From contig NZ_CP014223.1 of the NCBI RefSeq assembly GCF_001561955.1, positions 1,736,001 through 1,800,000 on the forward strand: a DNA stretch of 64,000 nucleotides, in the 5' to 3' direction. The stretch's first letter is position 1. The number at the start of each line of letters is the position of its first letter. The stretch comes from Anaerotignum propionicum DSM 1682 (lineage in GTDB: Bacteria; Bacillota; Clostridia; Lachnospirales; Anaerotignaceae). A program made the position numbers and the translations under genes. This document shows, one piece after another, positions 54,788 through 64,000 of the stretch. The notes below the pieces were generated by a model that did not search any database, was not told the DNA's origin, and was given only the letters and a program-made list of their open reading frames with translations.

Positions 54788-56176
54788 ATGGAGGGAACAA
54801 CACAAATCTTAAGACGCTTTATTGGTTCAACCATTATTCTTTCCATCCTTCTCTTAATTTTCAATTTTATTCTGTTCGCTACCTGGGTATCCAAAGGGAT
54901 GAACGATGTAAACTCTCCAAGTGCTGTTGTTCAAAACGTAGCAGAAAGTTTGCATTCATTGCCCAATTCCTATTCTTTAGATTCATCCTCAGTGAAACTT
55001 TTGAAACAGAATAATGGATGGGCAATGCTGATTGACAATACAGGACACGTAGCATGGAATTATATGCTTCCCGAAGAACTAAATAAAACATATTCTTTAG
55101 TCGACGTGGCAAAATTTACTCGTTACTACTTGATGGATTATCCTGTTTTTGTGTGGGAACATGATAAAGGGTTGGTAGTTGTCGGATATCCAAAAAAAGG
55201 TATGACAAAATACCAGCATATACTTCCTACAAGCTGGGTATCTTCTTTGCCGCTGCGAATTACTTCTTTACTAGTTGGAAATATTGCACTAGCATTACTT
55301 TTTTCTCTTTTCATCGGCTCCAGATTGATTCGATCTATCCATCCGCTAACTCAGGGTATTCAAGATCTTGCTGAAGATAAAAATATATATGTAGAGCCAA
55401 AAGGAGTCTTAGCCAATCTTGCACAAAGTGTAAACCGTACCTCAGCTTTATTAAAACAAAAAAACGATAGTTTGCAAACCAGAGACGAAGCTCGTTCAAA
55501 CTGGATTGCAGGTATTTCACATGATATTCGAACTCCTCTTTCTATGGTACTTGGATATGCAAGTAATCTGGAGGAAAATAATGATCTTCCAACAGAACAA
55601 AGACGGCAAGCAGGTATCATACGCCAGCAGGCAGAAAAACTGCGCTCTCTTATTAGCGACTTAAATCTGGTTTCAATGCTGGAATATGAAATGCAGCCTC
55701 TTAATAAAAAGCCCATTCGCCTATCAGTATTAGCAAGACAAATCGCTTCTGAATTCCTGAACAGCGGATTAGATGAACATTTTATACTGGAAGTAGAAAT
55801 TTTAGATGAAAACGCACAGGTTAATGGAGATGAGCAGCTATTAACACGAGCCATTACTAATCTGATACAAAACAGCATTAAACATAATCCTGGAGGTTGC
55901 CTGATACTGTTACAAATATCCTTTGATGCAGACAATAACACTTGTAGTTTCATCGTAGATGATAAAGGCAAGGGAATTCCTCAAAATGAACTTCCTGATC
56001 TATTGGAATTGCCCTTTTCTTCTAAAAGAAAACGTCCTCGACAGAATGGGCATGGGTTGGGACTACCAATGGTTGCAAGAATTGCAAAAGCGCATAAGGG
56101 ACATTTGATTTTATCCAGCGATACAAGTAGTGGGCTGAAAGCAGAAATTATATTGCCATCTATAAAGATTGGTTAA
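54788..56176 (+). CDS. Sensor histidine kinase (LanK-like)
   Basis: A 462-aa kinase: TM1 about 10-32, extracellular sensor about 33-155, TM2 about 157-178, short linker, His245 in GISHDIRTPLSMVLGYA, N-box ITNLIQNSIKHN, G1 VDDKGKGIP and G2 GHGLGLPMVARIAK. The extracellular region of about 120 residues is larger than in BceS kinases, suggesting direct ligand sensing. A GGGGGG run lies just before the start. Confidence 0.9.
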   Translation: MEGTTQILRRFIGSTIILSILLLIFNFILFATWVSKGMNDVNSPSAVVQNVAESLHSLPNSYSLDSSSVKLLKQNNGWAMLIDNTGHVAWNYMLPEELNKTYSLVDVAKFTRYYLMDYPVFVWEHDKGLVVVGYPKKGMTKYQHILPTSWVSSLPLRITSLLVGNIALALLFSLFIGSRLIRSIHPLTQGIQDLAEDKNIYVEPKGVLANLAQSVNRTSALLKQKNDSLQTRDEARSNWIAGISHDIRTPLSMVLGYASNLEENNDLPTEQRRQAGIIRQQAEKLRSLISDLNLVSMLEYEMQPLNKKPIRLSVLARQIASEFLNSGLDEHFILEVEILDENAQVNGDEQLLTRAITNLIQNSIKHNPGGCLILLQISFDADNNTCSFIVDDKGKGIPQNELPDLLELPFSSKRKRPRQNGHGLGLPMVARIAKAHKGHLILSSDTSSGLKAEIILPSIKIG

Positions 56177-56778
56177 GGTATAAAGGATGTACTCAATGAA
56201 GATAAATATCAGTCTTTCGTCAATTTTAAATAACAAACTAACGGTAATTAGCTTGATTTAGCACTTTTTACTTGTGAAATGACGAGAATCGTGATTGTCA
56301 CATATAAAAGGTTATGAGAGACGCCGAAGAGCAAATGCTGAACCACCTTAAGAAAGACGTTTTATGACATTGTGTTGCCATAATTACAGTCTTCATTATA
56401 TTTTATTTTTATTATGAATAACATGTATCATCACAACCAACGGGATAAAAATTCTTAAACAAATTGCCTTTTTAGAAAGCAAGCAAAGGGAGCATCTCTT
56501 ACCCCCTGAAGCGCTTATTAGCCAAATGACTATTCAAAATACTGTTCTAGAGAATACAAGTTGGTATGCTCAGATTTTTTAGAATAAATATTACTTCTTT
56601 AATTTTCCTATCATGTATTCCAAGGGTATTTTCAATACTAGATAACGATGTTTACAATAGTAAACCTCCTAATAAAATAATATCTGTTTTATGGCATATA
56701 AAAAAGGCTAAGTTGAGGTTATAACTGACCTGCAATTTAGCCTTTTCATTATAAATTTCTTTAAACAGCTATACCTAA
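56177..56778. other. Intergenic region with unidentified coding relics
   Basis: Short broken frames on the plus strand look coding (MRDAEEQMLNHLKKDVL near 56315-56365, FLESKQREHLLPPEALISQM near 56468-56527), perhaps the ends of a lost gene. A terminator for the DUF4347 gene lies at 56702-56746. Confidence 0.4.
56698..56750. terminator. Bidirectional terminator after the DUF4347 gene
   Basis: AAAAGGCTAA (56702-56711) pairs with TTAGCCTTTT (56737-56746), with an inner AGGT/ACCT stem. It follows the minus-strand SLH gene. Confidence 0.75.
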
Positions 56779-59700
56779 CTACTTATTAATTAAATTTGAT
56801 TCCACCAGCAAGTTCCTTATAGCCTGCGCCGCTTCTGCATAGGTTAAACTTGCCTTTGGTGAAATTTTAGTTTCTGTTGTACCATTAAAGACATGTGATG
56901 ATAATACTTCCTTAACATATGTTGCTGCCCATTCACTTACCTGACTGTAGTCAGTGTAGTTCTGATAACGATTTTCATCACTCCCTACAAGTTTCGTAAT
57001 CTTCATGGCTCTTTTGTACATAGCCATGGCTTCTTCTCTTGTAATCTGGTTATCTCCTCTAAATGTACCATCAGCGTATCCTGAAACAACTCCATACTCA
57101 TTTGCTATTAATATTGCTAAGGTTCTTTCCCCTGTAGCAGTTACATCTTTAAAATTATTCTTATGGGTTGAGCCTTCTCTATACAACCCCAATCCTCTAA
57201 CAATATACTCTGCAAAATCTGCTCTTGTTATAGCTTTATCTGGCTCAAAAGTCTCTGAATTAAAAATAACTAATCTGGAAGCCATATCGTTTACTGCATC
57301 TTTTGACCAATGATTTTCAACAGACCTTACAGTTATTGGATTCCAAATGACTGAATAATCGGAGTTGGTAAGTGAATTCAGCTTTGCATACCATTTACCA
57401 CCTTTTTGATATACTTCTGTGGGGACATGGCTATAGGTACCATCTACATTAAATACAATACCTGTTGTAATTTTACTAGGGTCAACACCAGATGGAATCT
57501 CCATAACTCTTTCTACATAGTTACTAAACTTATTGATTGAGTGCTCTTTAGTTGTTCCGTCAATGTTTGTGGTCTTTGCTGTAATTTCAAATTGCACTGG
57601 TGAAAATACCAGTTCTGCACCATTTGTCTTTGCAACCTCGTTGTACTTTTCAACAACCTTTTCATCCAGCTTAGTGATTTTCACTTCCACCTTAATGTCA
57701 GCAAGAGCTTTTTCCTGTATTCCAAGGTTTGCTGCTACTTTGCTTATTGTGAATTCAGCCGCAGGAATTATGTATTCTACGTTATCACGTTTTACGGATA
57801 CATCAAATGTGTTCTCCTCCAGTTTTTTAACAATATCGCCAGTAAGTTCAACTTTAGCCACTTCAGATTTTGTATCAGCTACTGGAACTTGAATAACATT
57901 GCCTAACCCAGTGGTATTTGTTTTAATGGCTTCATCAATTTTATTATCAATAGCTTTATTATCAATAGCTACTGTTACTGTTGATTTTCCGTCTTCAGTT
58001 TTCTGTGTTTCTTTTCCTGCATTTTGCTCTTTACCATTCACAACAACAACTGTATTTTGGCTTGTAACCTGACTTGGCTGGGTTGTTGTGGCAGAGCTGC
58101 CGCTACCGCCGCTGCTACCGCTAGATGCAGAGGTTACTGTTACCTTTACTTTGTAATAATTTACAATTAATGTATCCTCTGCTGTCACCTTTATAATAAA
58201 GAAATCCCCATTACTAATTGCCTGATTGGCATAAGCTGTATCCGACGCAAAGCCTGCTGTTGAAGCACCTGATGCATACTTCACTACTTTCACCGTTGCA
58301 TTAGTATTGTTCTTTTCAAACAGCGTGATGAAGCTACCTGTATTGCTAGTGTCTGCAGCCTTTGCTGCTGTTATGGTCACAGTACCCCCTGTTACAGAAC
58401 CCAACGTTGAACTTGGCGTACCTAGGCTTGTCACTGTCTGCCCCTTAATCGTTGAAGATATTTTCAGTGTTGCATCGTTGCTTGCTACTGTCCCCGTAAT
58501 AACCACTTCTACTGTTGCAGTGTAGTCATTGGGATTTGCATAACCTGATGGAATTGATCCCAAGATTGCTGTGAAGGTATAGCTACCTGCTACTGCTGGA
58601 TTATATCCATCTGTATCTACCCATGCAGTTACTGGTACTGTTACTGCACCTGCGTTGGCAGTTACATTTTCAAGTAGTGCTGCTTGCACCTCTGCTACAC
58701 TTGCATAAGTCGCACTTCCTGCTGTTCCTGCGCTTACGTTTGATATTGCATCAAAGCCTGTAATTTCTAGATCTTCCGGTTCTGACACTACCACTTCCAC
58801 TGTTGCTGTATAGTCATTTGGATTTGCATAGCCTGATGGAATTGCTCCCAAGATTGCTGTGAAGGTATAGCTACCTGCTACTGCTGGATTATATCCATCT
58901 GCATCTACCCATGCAGTTACTGGTACTGTCACTGCACCTGCGTTGGCAGTTACATTTTCATGTAGTGCTGCTTGTACCTCTGCTACACTTGAATAAGTTG
59001 CACCTCCTGCTGTTCCTGCGCTTACGTTTGATATTGCATCAAAGCCTGTAATTTCTACATCTTCCGGTGCTGACACTACCACTTCCACTGTTGCTGTATA
59101 GTCATTTGGATTTGCATAGCCTGATGGAATTGCTCCCAAGATTGCTGTGAAGGTATAGCTACCTGCTACTGCTGGATTATATCCATCTGTATCTACCCAT
59201 GCAGTTACTGGTACTGTCACTGCACCTGCGTTGGCAGTTACATTTTCATGTAGTGCTGCTTGTACCTCTGCTACACTTGAATAAGTTGCACTTCCTGCTG
59301 TTCCTGCGCTTACGTTTGATATTGCATCAAATCCTGTAATTTCTACATCTTCCGGTGCTGACACTACCACTTCCACTGTTGCTGTGTAGTCATTTGGATT
59401 TGCATAGCCTGATGGAATTGCTCCCAAGGTTGCTGTGAAGGTATAGCTACCTGCTACTGCTGGATTATATCCATCTGTATCTACCCATGCAGTTACTGGT
59501 ACTGTCACTGCACCTGCGTTGGCAGTTACATTTTCATGTAGTGCTGCTTGTACCTCTGCTACACTTGAATAAGTTGCACTTCCTGCTGTTCCTGCGCTTA
59601 CGTTTGATATTGCATCAAAGCCTGTAATTTCTACATCTTCCGGCGCTAATGTGCCTAAACCAAAATCGTCACTTGTTCCAGTCAAGCTACTGATTTTCTT

Positions 59701-61407
59701 CAACTCACCATGTAACATTACCAGCATAAAGTTACCAGATGAATCAACAACAAATTCCCTTTCGTCTTCATAGCCCCCCACTTCGACTAAAGCTGGAATA
59801 ATTGTTTTTGTACCTTTAAACCATCCGCTTCCATAGTCAGCCATCGCAAAAAAATAGTTCTCCGACCAGTCTGCTGAAAATGAATGCATTAATAAATACT
59901 TCTTTGAGTTAACAACATATACACCTATCGGGCTAGTCATTCTAACATTATCATAATTTACTTGTGTACTCTGCCAACTGCCAGACTTATTTGTGTTCAG
60001 GTAAGAAGTAGTATTTTGAAATGCATAAGATTCATCATACGATTCTTCATAATAAGCGAAGTATAAGGAATTGGAACTATCACTTACTAAAGGAGTATAA
60101 TAGTAGTTTTTCCCTTGTGAAACAGCATCAATCAGCTTTTGTGCCGTAGGGAAATTGGTCTCTCCTATGGTCTTTTTAGTATAATAATAATTGCCAAAAC
60201 AATCATTTTGATTATCTTCTTTGACATAAGAAACATGAACTATGTTATTTCCATCGATTACGATACCAGGGTTATGAATTTCATCGATACCACCGCTCGC
60301 ACCCACAACAACAGTACTAGTAACCCAAGAACCAGAACGATTAGTTGCATATTTTAAATAATATCCAGTAGAATCCGAATAAAGATATACCATATGTGCA
60401 AAACCTTCAGAATCCACCGCAATTGACGGGTCATCGAAGTTTTTCCCCCCGCTCGGGTCGCTATAAGCCTCTATTTCTGCAAACGTCCAACTCGATCCAT
60501 TGTATAATCCATATTTTACACCTCTAAGGCTGGTTACACCTGAACCGATATTATGCCTAAAAGCTATATGCAGTTTATTATTTGAATCAACCGCTAAATC
60601 AAGATCATCGGAAAAACCTGTATCCCCCGTATTAGCTGTCGTTATACTTGGTAAAGGGCTCCAACTTGTACCATTCCATTCTTTAACAGCTATTTCGGTA
60701 CCACTTACCTTATGGGTAAGGTAAATAGTCCCATCAGGATCAACCGCCAATTTGTTAAACGCCCAGGTATTCTGAGAATATGTATGAATTAAATCTTCCT
60801 TAACCTCTAAAAGAAAAGGGTATGTATCCATATTTGAAAATAAACCGGTTCTTGTATCTATTATCCCAGACTGAAATTCTAATATCCAATTTCCACCTTG
60901 TGCCGCAGAACCTGTCTCATCCTCTGATGCCGCCACATCTGCGTCTGTAATTCGTGCTACATTTTCTACAAACTGTTTGCCTAATCCCCCAGAAGCAACA
61001 TCGCAGCCATATAAAAGAAGATCCCCATTTTCCTTCAAACTTTGTCCAATAATATCAAGTTTTTCTAAATAGCTTCCCATGGTTTGAGAATTCAACACAG
61101 CAGTTCCAACACTTATTTCACCGGCACCTCCATGGGAAATAATGTGGATGGCATCTAAATCATTCTTATTTTTTAGGTACTCTGCCATTTGTTCTATTCC
61201 ATCCTTCTTGCCATCCAGTACCACAACCCGAACCCCTTCTGGAATCGAATCCATCAGCATTTTGTAGTCCTCAAGTGCATCGTCTACGAACACAATTTCG
61301 TCCACAAATGCACCGTAGGCTGCAATGCTACCTGACGTCAGTAAAACGATTACCATTAACATAATTAATGGTAATCTCATTGTAATTTGTTTGAAACAAG
61401 TCATCAT
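56779..61407 (-). CDS. SLH-anchored DUF4347 (caspase-like) surface protein
   Basis: A 1542-aa exported protein. Signal peptide about 1-33; DUF4347 domain about 36-200 with a possible His92 (IHIISHGGAGEI) and Cys135 (LLLYGCDVASG) dyad as in CHAT/caspase-fold proteins; beta-propeller-like region about 205-570 (repeated DSSGNFMLVM or DSNNKLHIAF strands); four 96-aa tandem Ig-like repeats about 587-971; a cadherin-like segment ending in a Ser/Gly linker (SSGSSGGSGSSATTTQ, about 1090); a mixed domain about 1110-1350; and three SLH domains about 1360-1540. ATG 61407 follows AAGGGG. Likely a cell-surface protein; protease activity is inferred. Confidence 0.87.
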   Translation of the reverse strand: MMTCFKQITMRLPLIMLMVIVLLTSGSIAAYGAFVDEIVFVDDALEDYKMLMDSIPEGVRVVVLDGKKDGIEQMAEYLKNKNDLDAIHIISHGGAGEISVGTAVLNSQTMGSYLEKLDIIGQSLKENGDLLLYGCDVASGGLGKQFVENVARITDADVAASEDETGSAAQGGNWILEFQSGIIDTRTGLFSNMDTYPFLLEVKEDLIHTYSQNTWAFNKLAVDPDGTIYLTHKVSGTEIAVKEWNGTSWSPLPSITTANTGDTGFSDDLDLAVDSNNKLHIAFRHNIGSGVTSLRGVKYGLYNGSSWTFAEIEAYSDPSGGKNFDDPSIAVDSEGFAHMVYLYSDSTGYYLKYATNRSGSWVTSTVVVGASGGIDEIHNPGIVIDGNNIVHVSYVKEDNQNDCFGNYYYTKKTIGETNFPTAQKLIDAVSQGKNYYYTPLVSDSSNSLYFAYYEESYDESYAFQNTTSYLNTNKSGSWQSTQVNYDNVRMTSPIGVYVVNSKKYLLMHSFSADWSENYFFAMADYGSGWFKGTKTIIPALVEVGGYEDEREFVVDSSGNFMLVMLHGELKKISSLTGTSDDFGLGTLAPEDVEITGFDAISNVSAGTAGSATYSSVAEVQAALHENVTANAGAVTVPVTAWVDTDGYNPAVAGSYTFTATLGAIPSGYANPNDYTATVEVVVSAPEDVEITGFDAISNVSAGTAGSATYSSVAEVQAALHENVTANAGAVTVPVTAWVDTDGYNPAVAGSYTFTAILGAIPSGYANPNDYTATVEVVVSAPEDVEITGFDAISNVSAGTAGGATYSSVAEVQAALHENVTANAGAVTVPVTAWVDADGYNPAVAGSYTFTAILGAIPSGYANPNDYTATVEVVVSEPEDLEITGFDAISNVSAGTAGSATYASVAEVQAALLENVTANAGAVTVPVTAWVDTDGYNPAVAGSYTFTAILGSIPSGYANPNDYTATVEVVITGTVASNDATLKISSTIKGQTVTSLGTPSSTLGSVTGGTVTITAAKAADTSNTGSFITLFEKNNTNATVKVVKYASGASTAGFASDTAYANQAISNGDFFIIKVTAEDTLIVNYYKVKVTVTSASSGSSGGSGSSATTTQPSQVTSQNTVVVVNGKEQNAGKETQKTEDGKSTVTVAIDNKAIDNKIDEAIKTNTTGLGNVIQVPVADTKSEVAKVELTGDIVKKLEENTFDVSVKRDNVEYIIPAAEFTISKVAANLGIQEKALADIKVEVKITKLDEKVVEKYNEVAKTNGAELVFSPVQFEITAKTTNIDGTTKEHSINKFSNYVERVMEIPSGVDPSKITTGIVFNVDGTYSHVPTEVYQKGGKWYAKLNSLTNSDYSVIWNPITVRSVENHWSKDAVNDMASRLVIFNSETFEPDKAITRADFAEYIVRGLGLYREGSTHKNNFKDVTATGERTLAILIANEYGVVSGYADGTFRGDNQITREEAMAMYKRAMKITKLVGSDENRYQNYTDYSQVSEWAATYVKEVLSSHVFNGTTETKISPKASLTYAEAAQAIRNLLVESNLINK
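58495..59646 (-). repeat. Four tandem 288-bp repeats
   Basis: Units run 59646-59359, 59358-59071, 59070-58783 and 58782-58495, each encoding 96 residues beginning APEDVEITGFDAISNVSAGT (EPEDLEITGF in the last). The first three units are nearly identical; the last, at the C-terminal end, is the most divergent, consistent with recent copy-number change by unequal crossing-over. Confidence 0.95.
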
Positions 61408-61749
61408 GATATCAGCCCCTTCTTATGATATTACTAGTATTTGCGAAAATATTCTATAAGCTAAAGTTCCTTTGTTTTCGTACAACCAGTAAGATTATGT
61501 ATAACTCCCCTTCCTTTTACGGCTGGCATTTAACTAAATTGAAAGATTGCATGCGTCCTGTTAGCGTGAATCCTTGCAAAAGTATAATTTGGACCCTTGT
61601 CACTATGCAACTTACAAAATTTTAGTTATGAATCCCTTCCTTGATTTAAACTGCCCTACTGGGTTTTCAAAACAGACCCAAGCCGACGTCCGAATGATAA
61701 TTTTGAACGACTTGATGATAATTCTAGCGCTAATTATATCATATTTTAG

Positions 61750-62161
61750 TATTAATTGTCAGCACATTTCTTGCATGATAATTTTACTTTAGATTCTAAA
61801 CCAGACTTAAATTTTCCAAAAATTTATCCTCACAGACCCTTATTTTTCAATCAGCTTCTTAACAGTTGTTCATCATAAATATTAATTTGCTCCAACTCTC
61901 CATTTAGAAATCCCGCCATTGCAGCAATCCTCTGTTTCAAACCCTCATGCTAGGAATATTCCGGTAACACATTCTGCTTTTCTTCCCTTAATCGGTATAT
62001 CTCATCCGCAATATCATTATATTCTACTGTCCCATTTGTCCTTTGTAGCAGTTCCTTTTGTAGGCTTTCCAGCTTAGCATGATATTTTCCGCTGATGTTG
62101 CATCTTCCTGTTGTAAAACACATTCAATGTTCCCCTGCAACATTCTGAAATCATTCTTCAT
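61750..62161 (-). pseudogene. C-terminal relic of a large serine recombinase
   Basis: The minus strand reads MKNDFRMLQGNIECVLQQED, then in another frame KLESLQKELLQRTNG and DIADEIYRLREEKQNVL, a stop, then GLKQRIAAMAGFLNGELEQI, YDEQLLKKLIEK and FKSGLESK. This is the coiled-coil C-terminus of TnpX-type large serine recombinases of clostridial mobile elements. The catalytic N-terminal domain is absent, and several frameshifts and stops are present. Confidence 0.75.
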
Positions 62162-62339
62162 AGTGATCTAGGATACCAATTTACCTCTTGGGCTTTTGTA
62201 TTTTTACTATAAATCACATCATGTGGTTCAAAATATGAGCAAAGCCGAATGTCTCTATGAAACGAATAGGCTACAATAAACTGGGCAGTTATTTTAAGGA
62301 AATGTAATATTATCTTATTAAACCAAAGGGGCACTAATC

Positions 62340-62505
62340 ATGACCGAATCAAGGAGACCACGTCGAACTTATACCCCTGAGTTTAAAAGCCAACGTTGCT
62401 CTCTATTAAAATAGTAAAAGGAAATGCGACATAACTAAGAATATGATATTTCCGCTTCTCTGTTGGATAAATGGATAGTCCAATCTAGCTGTGCGATTAC
62501 GTGAA
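62340..62505 (+). pseudogene. IS3-family transposase OrfA relic
   Basis: From ATG 62340 (AAAGGGG upstream) it reads MTESRRPRRTYTPEFKSQ, the usual OrfA start, then stops; in another frame EYDISASLLDKWIVQS, the helix-turn-helix part, follows. No OrfB or clear terminal repeats were seen. Confidence 0.7.
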
Positions 62506-62821
62506 TTGGTTTAGCAATCATAGAATTCATTCTTCTTTGTGATATTTGGCACCGTATGTATACAAGCAAATTTCCAACATGGTTAACATAAATACTAGCT
62601 ATATTAATACTTATTTATTTTTAAATATTCTACATCGCTCACCTAGTTTACTTTCAAACTCATCACTTCTATACATAGAGAATCAGTAACTTTATCTACT
62701 AATCATAACATAAAGCCGTCATTTCTGGACATATTTACACTATAGAATAATTTTTTTCAACCACATTAGATATTGTAGTTTCAAGAATACTAAATTACAT
62801 TGCGATAAATGAGGTAAAACC

Positions 62822-64000
62822 ATGACATTTGAAGACCTATATAATAGACTTTTGAAGGCTGCTGTTAATAGTAAAATGCCTGAAGAATTAAACTTAATAG
62901 AGAATGAGGGCTATGATCCTCATCATTTAGACTGCCTTATAAATCCATACAAGCATGAGGTGGTTCTTCGTACAGGTCAATGCAATTGTACCCCAGAGGA
63001 GAAAGATGAATGTAAGGGAAAATGTTTGTTTGATGCACTGTTTATAAATCCTGATGGAAATATCGATATTAACGGCGAGAATTGCGTTGGTTGCGGGGAT
63101 TGCGTTAAAAATTGTAAAAAAGCAAACATGATTGAGAGCAAGGATTCCTTGGCAATGTTAGAAGCACTTTATAATGCCAATAGGCCCGTATATGCAATGA
63201 TTGCACCTGCATTTGTAAACCAGTACTCAGATGAGATCACTCCAGGCAAATTGCGTGCTGCATTTAAAAGAATCGGCTTTACTGGAATGGTAGAAGTTGC
63301 TCTGTTTGCTGATATCTTGACCCTGAAGGAAGCGTTAGAGTTTGATAGAAATATTAAGACGGAAGAGGATTTTCAGTTAACGAGTTGCTGCTGCCCTATG
63401 TGGATTGCTATGATCAGAAAGGTATATTCTCAGCTGGTTTCTCATGTCCCTGCGGCTGTTTCACCCATGGTAGCTTGTGGACGTTCCATAAAGGAACTTT
63501 ATCCCGGAGCAATAACGGTTTTTATCGGCCCATGTATGGCAAAAAAGGCAGAAGCAAAGGAAAAGGATGTTAGAGATTCTACGGATTTTGTCTTAACATT
63601 TAAAGAGATTCAAGATATCTTTGACTTTGCAGGACTTAATCTAAAAGAAATGAAAGAAGATGAACGGGACCATTCTTCTAAGGCAGGCAGAATTTATGCG
63701 GGAACAGGCGGTGTCAGTGAAGCGGTGCGTGAAGCCGTAGAGCGCATTAATCCAACCAGAGAGATTACTGTAAAAACACGACATGCAGATGGAGTTGCGG
63801 GATGCAAGAAGATGCTCAATGATATTCTCGCAGGAGCAGGCAATGCCAACTTCTATGAAGGAATGGGCTGTGTTGGTGGTTGCGTAGGGGGCCCAAAAGC
63901 GTTAATTCCGAAAGAAGAAGGGAAGGAAAGTGTTCGTCGATATGGAGAAGAAGCAATTTACAAAACTCCATTTGATAGTCCTTACGTAGTTAAAATGTTG
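62822..64000 (+). CDS. [FeFe]-hydrogenase-like protein, partial
   Basis: At least 393 codons, open to the window edge. The N-terminal part has a cysteine cluster (CNCTPEEKDECKGKC) and one 4Fe-4S ferredoxin motif (CVGCGDCVKNC). The hydrogenase H-cluster motifs follow: L1 as TSCCCPMW, L2 as FIGPCMAKKAE and L3 as EGMGCVGGCVGGP. The variants suggest a non-classical (sensory or group C/D-like) [FeFe] hydrogenase rather than the main fermentative enzyme. Start ATG 62822 after GAGG. The 3' end, which may hold PAS or other sensory domains, is missing. Confidence 0.88.
   Translation, partial: MTFEDLYNRLLKAAVNSKMPEELNLIENEGYDPHHLDCLINPYKHEVVLRTGQCNCTPEEKDECKGKCLFDALFINPDGNIDINGENCVGCGDCVKNCKKANMIESKDSLAMLEALYNANRPVYAMIAPAFVNQYSDEITPGKLRAAFKRIGFTGMVEVALFADILTLKEALEFDRNIKTEEDFQLTSCCCPMWIAMIRKVYSQLVSHVPAAVSPMVACGRSIKELYPGAITVFIGPCMAKKAEAKEKDVRDSTDFVLTFKEIQDIFDFAGLNLKEMKEDERDHSSKAGRIYAGTGGVSEAVREAVERINPTREITVKTRHADGVAGCKKMLNDILAGAGNANFYEGMGCVGGCVGGPKALIPKEEGKESVRRYGEEAIYKTPFDSPYVVKML

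Larger units (their letters stand above)
61408..62821. other. 1.4-kb region of mobile-element debris
   Basis: It contains a serine recombinase relic (61750-62161, minus) and an IS3-type transposase relic (62340-62505, plus). Bases 61408-61750 and 62510-62820 show no supported gene; the last part holds the hydrogenase-like gene's promoter region and GAGG site. Confidence 0.5.

Overview
The window comes from a low-GC Gram-positive anaerobe, most likely one of the Clostridia. The evidence is AGGAGG-type ribosome sites with frequent GTG and TTG starts, two giant surface proteins ending in S-layer homology (SLH) domains, Gram-positive signal peptides and lipoboxes, an [FeFe]-hydrogenase-like protein running off the right end, and LytTR/AgrC-type signalling. 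No rRNA, tRNA or CRISPR array was found.

Layout. 0.1-1.2 kb: MarR-flavodoxin operon. 1.4-4.9 kb: arsenic operon (arsR, ArsP-type permease, Cys-rich thioredoxin-like protein, ACR3 pump, arsC). 5.2-7.0 kb: FetAB-like metal exporter diverging from a PadR regulator. 7.3-9.7 kb: AraC/GyrI-like regulator plus MATE pump, bracketed by two near-identical terminators. 10.0-13.1 kb: OmpR-type two-component system followed by a secreted protein. 14.1-16.1 kb: MarR-MATE pair with three matching operator-like palindromes. 16.3-16.7 kb: ndk. 16.8-21.9 kb: TetR-controlled MacAB-like export operon (ATPase, 782-aa FtsX permease, adaptor). 22.0-22.4 kb: decayed RND pump.

22.6-32.2 kb holds the most interesting metabolic locus: one minus-strand series iclR-panB-panE-yhdT-panF-amidohydrolase-OPT transporter-P1 peptidase. 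It has pantothenate uptake, two candidate amide hydrolases and the two pantoate enzymes, but no panC or panD. Under an IclR regulator this looks more like pantothenate (or pantothenyl-compound) breakdown than synthesis. This is an inference.

32.9-39.4 kb: signalling genes (EAL-HDOD protein, AgrC/AgrA-like pair, dCache chemoreceptor). 40.0-50.5 kb: secreted and surface proteins (beta-helix lipoprotein, 2155-aa SLH protein, zinc ribbon, small lipoprotein, ricin-like protein). Three of these carry a similar upstream element at a similar distance from their starts, and a broken LytTR regulator lies next to one copy. 51.4-56.2 kb: lantibiotic-immunity-like ABC transporter (one permease frameshifted) diverging from an OmpR/EnvZ-type pair. 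56.7-61.4 kb: 1542-aa protein with a DUF4347 caspase-like domain, four 96-aa tandem repeats and SLH domains. 61.7-62.5 kb: relics of a serine recombinase and an IS3-type transposase. 62.8 kb to the end: partial [FeFe]-hydrogenase-like protein.

The window is rich in gene debris (RND pump, DUF3991 protein, LemA, SHOCT, LytTR regulator, recombinase, transposase), indicating repeated gain and loss of accessory DNA. Domain calls were made by eye from translated sequence; no database search was run.
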